From contig NZ_RCDC01000004.1 of assembly GCF_003651185.1 (NCBI RefSeq), positions 392,541-456,540 of the forward strand: a stretch of 64,000 bases of DNA. Reading direction: 5' to 3'. This stretch comes from Stenotrophomonas rhizophila (lineage in GTDB: Bacteria > Pseudomonadota > Gammaproteobacteria > Xanthomonadales > Xanthomonadaceae). The position numbers and the translations under genes were made by a program. The notes under the pieces were generated by a model. That model saw nothing but the letters and a program-made list of their open reading frames with translations. It did not search any database and was not told where the DNA came from. Positions 9,182-16,254 of this stretch are shown piece by piece (positions within the stretch are counted from its first letter, which is position 1; each line of letters begins with the position of its first letter).

Positions 9182-10405
9182 ATGACCACTGAAACCGCTG
9201 CCCCGCCCGTCCTCCCCACCGAACCCCTCACCCCCGCCCCCAACCAGGGCTTTGCGATCCGCATCGTCGGTGCCGCAGCGTTCGCGCACCTGCTCAATGA
9301 CATGATCCAGGCGGTGCTGCCGGCGGTGTACCCGATGTTCAAGAGCGAGTTCTCGCTCACCTTTGGCCAGATCGGCATCATCGGCCTGGTGTACCAGGTC
9401 ACGGCCTCGCTGCTGCAGCCGTGGGTGGGCATGTACACCGACAAGCGGCCGCTGCCGTATCTGCTGCCCTCGGGGATGATCGCCACGTTCGTCGGCATCG
9501 CGCTGATGGCGATGGCCACGAGTTACGAAATGCTGCTCATCGCCGCGGCCATCGTTGGCATCGGGTCGGCCACCTTCCATCCGGAAGCCTCGCGCGTAGC
9601 GCGGATGGCCTCGGGCGGTCGCTTCGGTACCGCGCAATCCACGTTCCAGGTCGGTGGCAATACCGGCTCGGCGATCGGGCCGCTGCTCGCCGCCGTCATC
9701 GTGATTCCGCATGGGCAGCGTGCGATCGCCTGGTTCATGCTGGCGGCCGCATTGGCCATCACCGTGCTGTTCCGCCTCACCGGTTGGACCGTGCAGCATG
9801 GTCAGGCCAAGATGAAGAGCCTGGCCAAGAGCCATGGCGTCGGGCTGAGCCGTGGCAAGGTGATCCAGGCCATCGCGGTGATCGCAGTGCTGATGTTCGC
9901 CAAGTTCGTGTACATCGCCTCGTTTACCAACTACTTCACCTTCTACCTGATCGAACGCTTCGGCCTGAGCGTGCAGCAGAGCCAGATGTACCTCTTCATC
10001 TTCCTGGCTTCGGTCGCGCTGGGCACCTTCATTGGCGGCCCGGTCGGTGACCGGATCGGTCGCAAGGCGGTGATCTGGATTTCCTTCCTGGGCGTGGCGC
10101 CGTTCGCGCTCGCCCTGCCCTACGCCAACCTCATGGGCACCGCCGTGCTGGCAGTGGCCGTCGGGCTGATCATGTCCTCGGCATTCGCCGCACTGGTGGT
10201 GTATGCGCAGGAAGCGGTGCCGGGCCGCGTGGGCATGGTGTCGGGCCTGATGTTCGGCCTGATGTTCGGCATCGGCGGTATTGGTGCAGCCGGGCTGGGC
10301 AACCTGGCCGACGTGCATGGCATCGTATGGGTCTACCACTTCACCTCGTACCTGCCACTGCTCGGGCTGGCGACGGCGTTCCTGCCGAAGACGACGATGC
10401 ACTGA
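9182..10405 (+). CDS. MFS efflux transporter, fosmidomycin-resistance (Fsr) like
   Basis: The 407-residue protein has about 12 membrane helices. The early segment FAHLLNDMIQAVLPAVYPMF and the motif GSATFHPEASRVA closely resemble the Fsr branch of the major facilitator superfamily, which exports fosmidomycin and related small molecules by proton antiport. The conserved MFS loop GDRIGRK lies mid-protein. In-frame ATGs at 9071, 9146 and 9152 are possible, and none has a clear ribosome site. 9182 is preferred because the residues before it are low-complexity Pro/Ala. The convergent AraC regulator ends 10 bases away. Confidence 0.8.
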   Translation: MTTETAAPPVLPTEPLTPAPNQGFAIRIVGAAAFAHLLNDMIQAVLPAVYPMFKSEFSLTFGQIGIIGLVYQVTASLLQPWVGMYTDKRPLPYLLPSGMIATFVGIALMAMATSYEMLLIAAAIVGIGSATFHPEASRVARMASGGRFGTAQSTFQVGGNTGSAIGPLLAAVIVIPHGQRAIAWFMLAAALAITVLFRLTGWTVQHGQAKMKSLAKSHGVGLSRGKVIQAIAVIAVLMFAKFVYIASFTNYFTFYLIERFGLSVQQSQMYLFIFLASVALGTFIGGPVGDRIGRKAVIWISFLGVAPFALALPYANLMGTAVLAVAVGLIMSSAFAALVVYAQEAVPGRVGMVSGLMFGLMFGIGGIGAAGLGNLADVHGIVWVYHFTSYLPLLGLATAFLPKTTMH

Positions 10406-10415
10406 GGCGTTTGCC

Positions 10416-11213
10416 TCAGTGGAAGAACTGACTCGGCAGCTGGCCGAAGCGCTTTTTGAACATCGCGGTGAAGGCGCTCGGACTGGCATAGCCCAGCGCG
10501 AGCGCCACGTCGATCACCTTTTCGCCGTGCGCCAACTGTTCCAGTGCACGCAGCAGGCGCGCCTGTTGCCGCCATTGCCCGAAGGTCATGCCCAGCTCGC
10601 GTGCGCACAGGCGCTGGATGGTTTTGACATCCACGCCGAGGCGGCCGGCCCAGTCCTGCAGGGTGGACGGATCGTCGGGCATGGATTCCAGCTGCCGGCC
10701 GATCGCCTGCAAACGTGGATCGGCGGGCTGCGGCAGGTGCAACGGCAGTACCGGCAGCATCTGCAGCTCATCCAGAATCAACTGCATCAGCCGCCCGTCG
10801 CGCGAATCCGGCCGGTACGCTGGCTGCACCTCCATCGCGGCATGGATCAACGCCGCCAGCAACGGCGTCACCGATACGGTGGACGCGCTGGCCGGCGGGT
10901 GGGCGATCGCCTGCGGCAGGATGTACAGGCTGCGCATGCCGACCGCGCCGATGCAGCTGACCTTGTGGCCCATGCCGGCCGGGATCCAGATCGCGCGCGT
11001 GCTGGGCACTACCCAGCGCCCTGCCCCGGCCTGAACCACCAGCACGCCGGTTTCGGCGTAGACCAGTTGATGGCGGTCCGGATGGTGATGCAGCGCGATG
11101 ATCGTGCCGGCAGGATACTCGCGCGCCCGGCAGAACACGGGCGTTTCCGGGCCGGCCGGCAGGCGTTTACCTTCGCCGACGCTTGGGGCGATGTCCCTTT
11201 TCCGATATGGCAT
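10416..11213 (-). CDS. AraC-family transcriptional regulator with cupin domain
   Basis: This 265-residue protein has an N-terminal cupin-like sensor (ALHHHPDRHQLVY near 41-53 with clustered His) and a C-terminal AraC DNA-binding domain with two helix-turn-helices, ending VALALGYASPSAFTAMFKKRFGQLPS. The layout matches NimR/YeaM-type regulators, which often control a neighbouring MFS exporter. Here the convergent Fsr-like carrier is an obvious candidate target, by inference. Only 74 bases separate its start from the end of the exonuclease gene on the same strand. Confidence 0.85.
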   Translation of the reverse strand: MPYRKRDIAPSVGEGKRLPAGPETPVFCRAREYPAGTIIALHHHPDRHQLVYAETGVLVVQAGAGRWVVPSTRAIWIPAGMGHKVSCIGAVGMRSLYILPQAIAHPPASASTVSVTPLLAALIHAAMEVQPAYRPDSRDGRLMQLILDELQMLPVLPLHLPQPADPRLQAIGRQLESMPDDPSTLQDWAGRLGVDVKTIQRLCARELGMTFGQWRQQARLLRALEQLAHGEKVIDVALALGYASPSAFTAMFKKRFGQLPSQFFH

Positions 11214-11287
11214 GGCAATACCCTCGCAAACGACCTGCCGGAGGACTGTAGCGTGTCCAGCGTGTTTTCGATATCGGGCCGGTGCGG

Positions 11288-12094
11288 CTATCGGGGCTTG
11301 GGTGGCGCCACGATTTCGATCCAGGTCGGTGCATGGTCGCTGGGCTTTTCCAGCGCCCGCACCCAGCGGTCCACGCCCGCGTCCTTGAGGCGAGGCGCAA
11401 GCACCGGATTGAGCAGCAGATGATCGATGCGCAGCCCTCGGTCGCGGGCGAAGTGTTGGCGGAAGTAATCCCAGAACGTGAAGATCTGCGTGTCACCGTG
11501 CACCGCACGCAGGCTGTCGGTCCAGCCCTGCCCGAGCAGCGCCTGATACGCATCGCGCACCTCGGGCTGCAGCAGCGCGTCTTTGCGCCACGATTTGGGG
11601 TCGTAGATATCCGCATCCGTGGGCACGACGTTGAAGTCGCCAATCAACGCGACCGGGTGCGGCAGCGCGACCAGGCTGTTCGCGTGCCGATGCAGGCGTT
11701 GCATCCACGTCAGCTTGTAGTCGAACTTGGGCCCCGGCTGCGGATTGCCGTTGGGCAGGTACAGGCCGCCCACGATCACACCATGCGCAGCCGCTTCCAA
11801 ATAGCGGCTCTGGTCGTCTTTCGGATCGCCAGGCAGGCCACGCCGGCTCTCGATCGGGTCCTGGCCGCGCGCCAGCAGCGCGACGCCATTCCATGAGCGC
11901 TGTCCCTGCCAGATGCACCCGTAGCCTGCATCGCGGATGGCGGCCTCCGGGAAGGCCTCCTGGGTCGCCTTGAGTTCCTGCAGGGCAACGATATCCGGTT
12001 GTTCGCGCGCCAGCCACGCGAGCAGATGCGGCAGCCGGGTCAGCACGCCGTTGACGTTGAAGGTCGCGATTTTCAGGCGCTTTCTGGCAGGCAT
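11288..12094 (-). CDS. xth: exodeoxyribonuclease III (AP endonuclease family)
   Basis: The 268-residue protein belongs to the ExoIII/APE1 metal-dependent phosphodiesterases, which cut at abasic sites and trim 3' ends in base-excision repair. Signature segments are FNVNG near the N-terminus, ALQELK (metal-binding Glu), GDFNVVP, the late WDYFR...RIDHLLL and the catalytic SDHAPTW. The ATG at 12094 gives the family-standard N-terminus (KIATFNVNG a few residues in), and an upstream extension to 12277 is Arg-rich and rejected. It is divergent from the AAG glycosylase gene 181 bases away, which supplies abasic sites in the same pathway. Confidence 0.92.
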   Translation of the reverse strand: MPARKRLKIATFNVNGVLTRLPHLLAWLAREQPDIVALQELKATQEAFPEAAIRDAGYGCIWQGQRSWNGVALLARGQDPIESRRGLPGDPKDDQSRYLEAAAHGVIVGGLYLPNGNPQPGPKFDYKLTWMQRLHRHANSLVALPHPVALIGDFNVVPTDADIYDPKSWRKDALLQPEVRDAYQALLGQGWTDSLRAVHGDTQIFTFWDYFRQHFARDRGLRIDHLLLNPVLAPRLKDAGVDRWVRALEKPSDHAPTWIEIVAPPKPR

Positions 12095-12275
12095 GGTACG
12101 TGCTGCATGGCGGCGGAGACAGGCCTCGAGGATTGCCCTGCGCCAATCAACCTGCCGCGAATGCCAGGCGAGCATGGCGTGACGATGCCGGCGCCTTGAT
12201 CGTGCATTGACCCTCGCCGCGTCACAGTAAGCGCTGGTTCCAGGCTGACAAGGTGCAACCATTGCGCGGAAGGTC

Positions 12276-12896
12276 ATGAAGACGTGGAAGGTTCTACCGC
12301 GGCGCTTCTACCAGCGCCACCCGGCCGAGGTGGCGCCCGAGCTGCTGAACAAGCTGCTGGTGCGCGATGACGGTCGCGCGGGGCGCATCGTGGAAGTGGA
12401 AGCGTACGCAGGGGACCAGGACCCGGCGGCGCATTCGTATCGCGGCATGACCGCGCGCACCGCCACGATGTTCGGTGAAGCGGGTCATCTGTACGTATAT
12501 TTCAGCTATGGCATGCACTGGGGCTCGAACGCGGTGTGTGGCGAGATCGGCCAAGGCTGGGGCGTGCTGCTGCGGGCGCTGGAGCCGGTGGCGGGACTGG
12601 CGTTGATCCAGGAGGCGCGGCCGGCGATCAAGCGCGCGCGCGATCTGGCCAGTGGCCCGGGCCGGCTGTCGCAGGCGATGGGCATCACCAACGCCCTGGA
12701 CGGCGCGGATCTGGTGCGCAATGACCGTGGCATCCGGATCGTGTCCGATGGGATGGCGCCACCGCAGGCCCCGGTGGTCGGGCCGCGGATCGGCATCAGC
12801 AAGGCGATCGAGTTTCCGTGGCGCTGGCATGTACCGGCGCATCTGCATGTGTCGGGACGCACGGCGGCGAAGAAGAGGGGCGGGACCACATCGTGA
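12276..12896 (+). CDS. DNA-3-methyladenine glycosylase, AAG/MPG family
   Basis: The 206-residue protein matches the eukaryote-type AAG (Mpg) fold, which excises alkylated and deaminated purines. Family blocks include VEVEAYAGDQDPAAHSYRG near 40-58 with the catalytic Glu, MFGEAGHLYVYFSYGMHW near 66-83, and ASGPGRLSQAMGI near 125-137. It is divergent from xth, so glycosylase and AP endonuclease are neighbours, which fits base-excision repair. Its TGA overlaps the GTG start of the following peptidase gene. Confidence 0.92.
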   Translation: MKTWKVLPRRFYQRHPAEVAPELLNKLLVRDDGRAGRIVEVEAYAGDQDPAAHSYRGMTARTATMFGEAGHLYVYFSYGMHWGSNAVCGEIGQGWGVLLRALEPVAGLALIQEARPAIKRARDLASGPGRLSQAMGITNALDGADLVRNDRGIRIVSDGMAPPQAPVVGPRIGISKAIEFPWRWHVPAHLHVSGRTAAKKRGGTTS

Positions 12897-13471
12897 GTGC
12901 CTCACCGTCCGCCACCTCCCCCGCCCGACGCGTACGACGCTGGCTCGTACGGGTGTTCGTGCTTGTCGTCTGCATCGTGGTGGCCGGGGTGGTGTGGAAC
13001 AGCCCCATCGCCGAATCGCCCCGGGCGCTGTGGCGCCTCTCGCAGATGCCCGCCCCCACTGCCCTGCCTGTGCCGGTAGCCGGCGTTGCCGCACGCCAGG
13101 TGGCCGATACGTTCGGTGCACCTCGCGGGCGCGACCGTACGCATGCCGGCGTGGATATCTTCGCCAAGCGGGGCACCGAGGTGCGCAGCGCCACCCCGGG
13201 GATCGTTGCCGATATCCGCGAGAGCGGCCTGGGCGGGCGTCAGGTCTGGGTAATGGGGCCGGCGCGCGAGCGCTATTACTACGCCCATCTGGATGACTGG
13301 CGCGAAGACCTGGCGCGTGGCGACATCATCGCGCAGGGCGACGTGCTGGGTTACGTCGGTGACACCGGCAATGCCAAGGGCACGCCGCCGCATCTACACT
13401 GGGGCATCTATGGTGCCGACGGCGCCTACGATCCGCTGCCTTTGCTGAAAGCGTGGCCAGACGCGCCCTGA
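12893..13471 (+). CDS. M23-family metallopeptidase, membrane-anchored
   Basis: The 192-residue protein has an N-terminal membrane anchor (about 17-36), then a LytM/M23 domain. Zinc ligands are His84 and Asp88 (HAGVD) and the His-x-His pair His167/His169 (HLHWG), with a further His at 132. The set is complete, so activity on peptidoglycan cross-bridges is expected. It starts at a GTG overlapping the glycosylase stop (GTGA), which is preceded by a GAGGGGCGGGA ribosome site. The longer in-frame ATG start at 12818 lies deep inside the glycosylase gene and is rejected. Confidence 0.88.
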   Translation: MSASPSATSPARRVRRWLVRVFVLVVCIVVAGVVWNSPIAESPRALWRLSQMPAPTALPVPVAGVAARQVADTFGAPRGRDRTHAGVDIFAKRGTEVRSATPGIVADIRESGLGGRQVWVMGPARERYYYAHLDDWREDLARGDIIAQGDVLGYVGDTGNAKGTPPHLHWGIYGADGAYDPLPLLKAWPDAP

Positions 13472-13560
13472 GCGCGTGCAGAGCCCCTTCACAACAAAGC
13501 GCACCGGACTAACACCCACGCGCCTAGCGTCGGACACTCAAACCCACCGGCAGTACCTCC

Positions 13561-14058
13561 ATGGCGATCAAGACCGCAGAAGACCTGTTCATCCACGAGC
13601 TGTCGGATATCTACAGTGCAGAAAAGCAGCTGACCAAAGCGCTGCCCAGGATGGCGCGCGCCGCCTCCAACCCGGACCTGGCCGCCGCCTTCACCCTGCA
13701 CCTGGACGAAACGCAGGGGCAGATCGAGCGCATCGATCAGGTCGTCGAACTGCTGGGCATCCGGCTCAAGCGGATCAAGTGCGCTGCGATGGAAGGCCTT
13801 GTCGAGGAAGGCAAGGAGGCCATCGACAGCATCGAAGAAGGCCCGGTGCGTGATGCCGCACTGATCGGCGGTGCGCAGAAGGTCGAGCATTACGAAATCG
13901 CCTCGTACGGCACCATCGCCGCATTGGCCAAGCAATTGGGCTACAAGGCGGCGGTGCCACTGCTGCTGGAAACGCTCAAGGAAGAGAAAGACACCGACGA
14001 GAAGCTGACCCTGCTGGCCTTGGCCGGCGGGGGCAATGCCAAGGCCGCTGCGGCCTGA
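13561..14058 (+). CDS. ferritin-like DUF892 (YciF-type) protein
   Basis: The 165-residue all-helical protein has the DUF892 opening EDLFIHELSDIYSAEKQLTKALPRMA, with Glu and His residues of a ferritin-like di-metal site in successive helices (LHLDETQGQIERI; KVEHYEIASYGTI). YciF-type proteins are linked to stress and stationary phase, but their chemistry is not settled. The catalase-like gene follows 23 bases later and is probably co-transcribed, consistent with an oxidative-stress role. Confidence 0.9.
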   Translation: MAIKTAEDLFIHELSDIYSAEKQLTKALPRMARAASNPDLAAAFTLHLDETQGQIERIDQVVELLGIRLKRIKCAAMEGLVEEGKEAIDSIEEGPVRDAALIGGAQKVEHYEIASYGTIAALAKQLGYKAAVPLLLETLKEEKDTDEKLTLLALAGGGNAKAAAA

Positions 14059-14081
14059 TCGCCACCACAAAGGAGCCTTGC

Positions 14082-15161
14082 ATGTCGCTGCGCCCACCCG
14101 TTCTCTACCACGCCTCGCTCGAATACGCCGACGCGGACGAAGCCACGCACATCCGCGAGCTGACCGAGGTATTCGCGCGCATGGCGTTGACCGTGGCCGA
14201 GCAGGAAGGCCATGCGCATCGTGCGGTCCATGCCAAGGGCCAGGGGTTGTTGAAGGGGCGGCTGCGCGTGCTGGATGGATTGCCGGCGGAGCTGCGCCAC
14301 GGCCTGTTCGCGCGGCCGGGAAGCTACGACGCACGGGTGCGCCTTTCCTCCCCGCCGGCCGAGCAGCTCCCCGATGCCGTGTCCACTCCACGCGCGATGG
14401 CGCTGAAGGTCATCGGCGTGGAAGGCCCACGTGCCGAGGGTGCCGAAGAACAGCACACGCAGGATTTCCTGATGGTCAACGGCCCGGCCTTCAACACACC
14501 CGGCGTGGCCGGTTTCCTGCGCGCGGCCAAACTGCTGGCCGCCACCACCGAGCGGATGCCCCGCACCAAACGCATGATCTCGGCGACATTGCGCAGTGCG
14601 GAGGCGGCGCTTGAAGCGCTCGGCGGGCAAAGCGCCACGTTGAAGGGCATGGGCGGCGAGCCGCAGCATCACCCGCTGGGGGAGACCTTCTTCAGCCAGG
14701 TGCCCTTCCTCTACGGCCCGTACATGGCCAAGTTCTCATTGGCCCCTGTCTCGCCTGCCCTGCTCGCACTGACCGGTGACAAGATCGGCTCGGACGAAGA
14801 TGCACAGCGCGAGGCGGTGGTGGCCTTCTTTACCGACCTCCCCAATCCGGTGGAGTGGGAGCTGCGGGTGCAGCTGTGCCGGGACGTGGAGCGCATGCCG
14901 ATCGAGGATGCATCGGTCGCCTGGCCCGAGGCCGACAGCCCGTTTTTCCCGGTGGCGCGCCTGAGCGTGGCGCAGCAGCAGGCGTGGCAGCCCGACACCT
15001 CGCCCGGCATCGAGGATGCACTGGCGTTCGCGCCGTGGCACGCGCTGGCCGAACATCGTCCACTGGGTGGTTTGAATCGCGCGCGCCGCGTGGTGATGGC
15101 CGCCTCGCGTCAGTTCCGCTCGCGGTTCAATGGGTGTCCGATCCACGAGCCGGTGGGCTGA
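14082..15161 (+). CDS. catalase-family (minimal, y4iL-like) heme protein
   Basis: The 359-residue protein is shorter than a clade catalase and matches the reduced catalase-like family. The distal His region reads HRAVHAKGQGLLKG near 45-58, followed by RVRLSSPPAEQ and DFLMVNGPAF near 127-136 with the distal Asn. Near the C-terminus the Arg-rich proximal helix reads NRARRVVMAASRQFR, and I do not see a clear heme-ligand Tyr there. It follows the DUF892 gene and has a good AAAGGAG ribosome site. Catalase or peroxidase activity is a family expectation. Confidence 0.85.
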   Translation: MSLRPPVLYHASLEYADADEATHIRELTEVFARMALTVAEQEGHAHRAVHAKGQGLLKGRLRVLDGLPAELRHGLFARPGSYDARVRLSSPPAEQLPDAVSTPRAMALKVIGVEGPRAEGAEEQHTQDFLMVNGPAFNTPGVAGFLRAAKLLAATTERMPRTKRMISATLRSAEAALEALGGQSATLKGMGGEPQHHPLGETFFSQVPFLYGPYMAKFSLAPVSPALLALTGDKIGSDEDAQREAVVAFFTDLPNPVEWELRVQLCRDVERMPIEDASVAWPEADSPFFPVARLSVAQQQAWQPDTSPGIEDALAFAPWHALAEHRPLGGLNRARRVVMAASRQFRSRFNGCPIHEPVG

Positions 15162-15193
15162 GGCCAGCTTCGGGCGCAGGCGCGAGGTGCGCC

Positions 15194-15817
15194 TCAGCGG
15201 ATGTCGTGCAGTTCCATGGCGCGCATCACGATCGGCTTGGCCCAGTCCGGGGTCTGCAGCAGCTCGATCGCCGAGGCCGGATAGTGCAGCCCGTTGCGGT
15301 CCAACTGCAGCACCGGCAGCGGTTCGGCGCCATCGGCATCGGCCGGGGCACTGTTGTCGTAGACGTGCAGCTCAGCCAGGTGCGGCAGCAGGGCCAGCAG
15401 GTTCTCGCGCGATGAATCGTAGCGGGCGCGGATCTTGTCGGCGGGAATATCATGCCCGCCGCGGCTGACCCGTGCGGCCACGCGTTCGATGTGCAGCGCC
15501 ACGCTCTGCAGGCCGCAGAACCAGATCGCCACATCGTGGCGGTCGCAGGCCTCGCGTAGCAGGCGCGGGATGGTATTGCCGCCCAGCGTGGTTTCGAACG
15601 CGAAGTCGGTGCCTTCGTCGATCGCCTGCCGCAGCCGGCGCGCGCCTTCGTTCCACGCCGCGGCATTGGCCTCGCCCAGCGACCAGCCCGTCTCCACCAG
15701 GCGGCGGGTGAACGTATCCGGGTTGAACCAGGTCAGGCCTTCTTCTTCCAGCCACATGCCCAGCAGCGAACTCTTGCCGGCGCCATTGACGCCGGCCAGC
15801 ACCAGAATGCGTCCCAT
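15194..15817 (-). CDS. zeta-like toxin / P-loop kinase
   Basis: The 207-residue protein has a Walker A motif AGVNGAGKSS at 8-17 (Lys15, Ser16), then NPDTF and FAFETTLGG, as in zeta-type kinases that phosphorylate UDP-N-acetylglucosamine, and related P-loop toxins. It begins three bases after the stop of a Phd-type antitoxin gene, the usual antitoxin-first order. The pairing is unusual because classical zeta toxins pair with epsilon antitoxins. Toxicity is inferred from family and context. Confidence 0.85.
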   Translation of the reverse strand: MGRILVLAGVNGAGKSSLLGMWLEEEGLTWFNPDTFTRRLVETGWSLGEANAAAWNEGARRLRQAIDEGTDFAFETTLGGNTIPRLLREACDRHDVAIWFCGLQSVALHIERVAARVSRGGHDIPADKIRARYDSSRENLLALLPHLAELHVYDNSAPADADGAEPLPVLQLDRNGLHYPASAIELLQTPDWAKPIVMRAMELHDIR

Positions 15818-15820
15818 CGG

Positions 15821-16162
15821 TCAGAGCGGACTGCCGAGGGCAACCTTGCGGCCGCGGCGGATCGGCTGCCCCAGTACCTTGCCCAACCCGCCATCGCGGC
15901 CAAGGCTGGCCAGCGTGGTATCGAAGGCGTCGCGCAGACGTTCCAGCTCGCCCAGGCGCTCGTCGGCATCGCCGCCGGCGGCCTTGGCCAGCAGTTCCTG
16001 GTAGGTCTTGATGTCCACGATCACCGCTTCGGGGTGATTGTGGTTGGTGATCACCAGTGCCTGCTTCTCGCGGACGGTGCGCATCAGGCTGGGCCAGCCG
16101 CGGGTTTTCACCGACGAGGCCGTGGCCTTCTCAAGGCCGGGCAGATCCAGTGGCAGGGTCAT
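15821..16162 (-). CDS. Phd/YefM-type antitoxin
   Basis: The 113-residue protein has an N-terminal Phd/YefM-like DNA-binding segment (WPSLMRTVREKQALVITNHN, then PEAVIVDIKTYQELL) and a charged C-terminal helix likely to neutralise the toxin encoded immediately downstream. The ATG at 16162 has a CTGGAG ribosome site. A palindrome that overlaps the likely promoter directly upstream fits the autorepression known for this family. Confidence 0.85.
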   Translation of the reverse strand: MTLPLDLPGLEKATASSVKTRGWPSLMRTVREKQALVITNHNHPEAVIVDIKTYQELLAKAAGGDADERLGELERLRDAFDTTLASLGRDGGLGKVLGQPIRRGRKVALGSPL

Positions 16163-16188
16163 GGCACGCTCCAGGACGGGATGTGCCC

Positions 16189-16235
16189 ACTATACCCCTT
16201 CTGGCCAAATTGGACATAAATCCCATTTTGGCCAG
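16189..16235 (-). promoter_or_regulatory. toxin-antitoxin promoter with palindromic operator
   Basis: On the minus strand a -10-like TATAGT (16189-16194) lies about 30 bases before the antitoxin start. Upstream of it are two perfect 9-base inverted arms, CTGGCCAAA (16201-16209) and TTTGGCCAG (16227-16235), separated by a 17-base AT-rich centre. The arms straddle the expected -35 position, so a bound Phd-type repressor would block polymerase. The role is inferred from position. Confidence 0.55.
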
Positions 16236-16254
16236 AGGGGGGGCCGGCTGCCGG

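Noticed and set aside
16201..16235. Inverted repeat as an intrinsic terminator of the GH92 gene
   Set aside because: The 17-base loop is AT-rich, there is no U-run, and its place at the antitoxin promoter fits an operator better.
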